A program made the position numbers and the translations under genes. Of a DNA stretch of 26,000 nt, positions 23,515-26,000 are shown in pieces. The first letter of the stretch is position 1, and each line of letters starts with the position of its first letter. The DNA is taken from positions 1 to 26,000 of the forward strand of contig JAYNJW010000023.1 in assembly GCA_038110535.1 (NCBI GenBank), read 5' to 3'. The notes under the pieces were generated by a model. It was given only the letters and a program-made list of their open reading frames with translations, did no database searches and had not been told where the DNA came from. The DNA is from Chordibacter sp038110535. GTDB taxonomy: Bacteria > Verrucomicrobiota > Verrucomicrobiia > Opitutales > Seribacteraceae.

Positions 23515-25863
23515 ATGAAGTTCATACTAAAAAGTCGCCCTTTATTAATGTTACGGACAACTAAAGTATTAAATTTAGTTATCTTTCTGTTTTTGGCAGA
23601 TTGTTGCTTGTTTGGGGTTTCTACTTGGGAATTCGATTGGAGCACCCATTTTGGAGATTCTAATACCAACGGTGGGTTTGACACGACACCTGGCACCATT
23701 CAGTACCTTTGGGAACTTGATGCTACCGGTAGCACAGAAACCAAACTTACTGATACCAGTTCTGGCAATTCGTACGACGGTGATCTGATAGAACTTGGCT
23801 TTTTTGACACGGACGGAACCATTGATGGCGGAAGTTACACTCCCAATGAGGACCATACTGATATGTTCAAGGGCGTCTGGACACCCCTCACTTCCAAAAC
23901 TACGATCGGTAGAGACTGGCCCTCGTATACTGCCAACGCAGGAGAATTTTACTTTTACACAAAATTTCAATTGGATACGGGAAATGCCAATAATGCTGTG
24001 AATAACTACTCCGTGACCAATACTGGAGACAACCAAGCAGATAATGATGACTTGGGAGATGCTTCAAACCCCAACACGCTGGAAAATCGTTTAAATGGAT
24101 TAACAGACAATACTTTGATCGGGATCAGGTTTTACGATGCTTCCTCCGCAACGAGCGGGAGCACGCGCTACAATACCATCATGAATGCCAATTGGGATTG
24201 GGTTGGTGGAGAGTATATGTCCCTTCATGAAACTGATGGTTCTGCCACAAACTCAAATATCGTGTTTGAATTTGAAAATACCAGTGCAGATGCTGGCTCT
24301 AAAGTCGGTACTTCTGATGCATCAATCAGTGGACTGACCAACGGAGACTTTGTGGCCACGGTCACCTATTTTGATGGAGATGAAACCATCAATGTGGGAG
24401 ATACTGGTGGGATAGGATCCTCGGTATTCAGTGGGTTTGACGGAACTGGAAGACTTTATGGTGCAAATGATGGTAATGTGGTAACTTTGCATTCTGCATC
24501 CGGTAACACCGGAGCGGATGCCTACGAGTTCGATGGCGATTTTTATAATGCTTCGAATGATGCAGATTCTACTGATTTGACCATCGTCAAATCGGGGACG
24601 GGGGATCAAATTTTAAGTGGTAACCTAAACTTGGCCGATTCTAACAATGCATCTGCCAGTGCTGGTTTGAATGTAACCGCGGGCAAATTAATCCTTAAGC
24701 CCGCATCCGGAAAAACCCAAACCGTGGAATATTTAACGGGAACTAGTTCTGGCACTTTGGTGCTTGATAACACAGGAGTTGCTGCGAACACTATAGTAAC
24801 TTTGGGCTTTGCGAATAACAGTTCGTCTTCCTTCTCTGGAACTACTGTTCTTGATGGTACCGGCGGTACTTCGAAAATCGCAGTTTCTAGCGGTACTACC
24901 AATGACGACTATAATAATGAGCAAACAATCTCAGGAGTAATTTCTGAAAATGGGGGCACAAAGAAGCTTGTGAAGGATGGCGTGGGCAGGCTTGTGCTAG
25001 CTGGTGACAACTCCTTTACGGGTGGCGTGGACATTGACGATGGTACTTTGGTTATTGGCAATGATTCAAATGATGCAGATGCTGGATCTGGTACAATTAC
25101 GATCAACAAAGGAAAACTTGAAGTTCTAAGCGGCGATACTGTTGGCAATACAATCGCAGGAGGGTCTGGTAAAAGTATGATCGGTGGTGATGGTACCATC
25201 ACTTCAGTGACTGTTGGTAGCGCAGCCGGTGAAATCGATGCAATTTCACCTGGTGAGGGTCATTCATCTTCCACATCATCCGCTGGATCTACTCAGCAAG
25301 TTGCTCGTAATACTTCTTTAGCAGATGCAATTGGCTCGCTGACCATAACTACTTTAAATCTTAATGACGGTGGTGTATTTGACTGGGAAATAGGAGATTT
25401 TAGTGGATCAACTGCTGGTTCAGATTGGGATTTGCTTAATGTTGGAACTTTAAATTTTGATCCATCCGTGAGTACCATGACTTTTAATATCCTTCCGCTT
25501 ATTGCTGATGGATCGATGGGAGCCACACCCGGAGGAATGTGGTCAAACAAGACTGGCACAAGTGGATTTAAATTTATGGATGTTACTTCATGGTCTAATG
25601 CACCTGGATCTTCCCAAACGCTTACCTCTGGTTTTGATATTAATTCTAGTGCTTGGCTTTACTACAAAAGCGATCCATATGTTGATTGGAGTGTATATTA
25701 TGATACCGTCACATCAGCATTTTATCTACAGTACTCTGCAGTTCCTGAACCCTCCACATACATGATGGTCACCGGACTACTGATGGTGCCTGCCATGTCC
25801 TATGTCCGTCGTTTTCGAAAAAGAAAAGGTTCTGAGACTGTTGAGGAAGAGCCACAGGTTTAA
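23515..25863 (+). CDS. PEP-CTERM surface protein with autotransporter-associated beta-strand repeats
   Basis: The protein is 782 residues from ATG 23515; a GTG two codons upstream is possible, and AGGTGA lies just before the ATG. The signal peptide has a hydrophobic core around VLNLVIFLFLADCCLFG. Residues 38-248 form the module shared with the giant neighbour (DGDLIELGFF, GVWTPLTSKTTIG, IGIRFYD, RYNTIMNANW). The middle is Gly/Ser/Thr/Asn/Asp-rich beta-helix-type sequence. Near residues 483-540 lies a clear PATR unit, VGRLVLAGDNSFTGG followed by GTLVIGN. The C-terminus is VPEPS at 743-747, a hydrophobic stretch and RRFRKRK, the PEP-CTERM signal recognised by exosortase in known systems. Eleven further residues follow, which is longer than usual. 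Inferred: exported and cell-surface or matrix associated. No exosortase is in the window. Confidence 0.92.
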   Translation: MKFILKSRPLLMLRTTKVLNLVIFLFLADCCLFGVSTWEFDWSTHFGDSNTNGGFDTTPGTIQYLWELDATGSTETKLTDTSSGNSYDGDLIELGFFDTDGTIDGGSYTPNEDHTDMFKGVWTPLTSKTTIGRDWPSYTANAGEFYFYTKFQLDTGNANNAVNNYSVTNTGDNQADNDDLGDASNPNTLENRLNGLTDNTLIGIRFYDASSATSGSTRYNTIMNANWDWVGGEYMSLHETDGSATNSNIVFEFENTSADAGSKVGTSDASISGLTNGDFVATVTYFDGDETINVGDTGGIGSSVFSGFDGTGRLYGANDGNVVTLHSASGNTGADAYEFDGDFYNASNDADSTDLTIVKSGTGDQILSGNLNLADSNNASASAGLNVTAGKLILKPASGKTQTVEYLTGTSSGTLVLDNTGVAANTIVTLGFANNSSSSFSGTTVLDGTGGTSKIAVSSGTTNDDYNNEQTISGVISENGGTKKLVKDGVGRLVLAGDNSFTGGVDIDDGTLVIGNDSNDADAGSGTITINKGKLEVLSGDTVGNTIAGGSGKSMIGGDGTITSVTVGSAAGEIDAISPGEGHSSSTSSAGSTQQVARNTSLADAIGSLTITTLNLNDGGVFDWEIGDFSGSTAGSDWDLLNVGTLNFDPSVSTMTFNILPLIADGSMGATPGGMWSNKTGTSGFKFMDVTSWSNAPGSSQTLTSGFDINSSAWLYYKSDPYVDWSVYYDTVTSAFYLQYSAVPEPSTYMMVTGLLMVPAMSYVRRFRKRKGSETVEEEPQV
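25738..25863 (+). other. PEP-CTERM sorting signal
   Basis: The last 41 residues consist of AVPEPSTYMM, a hydrophobic segment to AMSY, the basic cluster RRFRKRK and an acidic tail GSETVEEEPQV. The order motif-membrane-basic cluster defines PEP-CTERM domains. The acidic tail after the basic cluster is unusual. Confidence 0.9.
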
Positions 25864-25929
25864 GACAAAACGGCTTGATCCAAACAGTTTAATTTCTAGC
25901 TGATTATTTAGGAATTGTAGCAGGGGGGG

Positions 25930-26000
25930 TTAATCCTGAAGCTGTATCAATTCTTCCAATGATGAGAAATGATCCGCCAATCCGCTAGGTTTTTCAAGAT
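25930..26000 (-). CDS. Possible 3' end of a minus-strand gene running off the window
   Basis: Reading the minus strand from the window edge, one frame is open for 23 codons and stops at TAA (25930-25932). It encodes LEKPSGLADHFSSLEELIQL, ending QD. The composition looks like a real soluble protein C-terminus and would converge on the PEP-CTERM gene, 66 bases away. The piece is too short to assign to a family. Confidence 0.35.
   Translation of the reverse strand, partial: LEKPSGLADHFSSLEELIQLQD

Noticed and set aside
25923..25929. Run of seven G as a phase-variation tract
   Set aside because: It lies outside any coding frame, just beyond a possible minus-strand stop, so slippage would not switch a gene; promoter modulation cannot be argued from one copy.

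Overview
The window looks like a chromosomal segment of a marine-type member of Verrucomicrobiota, probably class Opitutae (Puniceicoccales/Coraliomargarita-like). This rests on gene content, not on a marker-gene comparison. The pointers are a PEP-CTERM protein with autotransporter-associated beta-strand repeats, a protein resembling the Verrucomicrobia-centred TIGR02597 family, a histone-H1-like/DksA fusion lying between ileS and lspA, and an almost complete absence of Shine-Dalgarno sequences.

Region 1 (1-13756) is mostly housekeeping. It holds the 3' end of a secreted protein with a calcium-binding TSP3-type loop, then aroQ and a Nif3/DUF34 gene on the minus strand, a tRNA-Met(CAU), and rpsB-tsf. 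A Na+/Ca2+ exchanger gene faces tsf across a hairpin. An ileS - dksA-like - lspA cluster follows on the plus strand. trpB-yicC on the minus strand overlap by 4 bases, and kdsB-lptF/G on the plus strand diverge from them. The last pair joins Kdo activation to LPS transport, so the cell should have an LPS-type outer membrane.

Region 2 (13757-25863) encodes cell-surface proteins: a TIGR02597-like protein of 669 residues, a giant protein of up to 2378 residues built from about 23 divergent InlB-type beta repeats, and, head to head with it, a 782-residue PEP-CTERM protein. The giant protein and the PEP-CTERM protein share an N-terminal module. The giant protein and the truncated gene at the left edge share an aromatic-rich C-terminal domain. 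Inside the giant protein a three-repeat block has been duplicated as a unit, and a cupredoxin-like domain without recognisable copper ligands interrupts one repeat. The last 71 bases probably carry the 3' end of another minus-strand gene.

I see no CRISPR array, insertion sequence, integrase, rRNA or defence system. The most novel material is the modular architecture of the surface proteins. Other points of note are an initiator/elongator-ambiguous tRNA-Met, degenerate zinc sites in IleRS and the DksA-like protein, and a long plus-strand RNA hairpin between two convergent genes.
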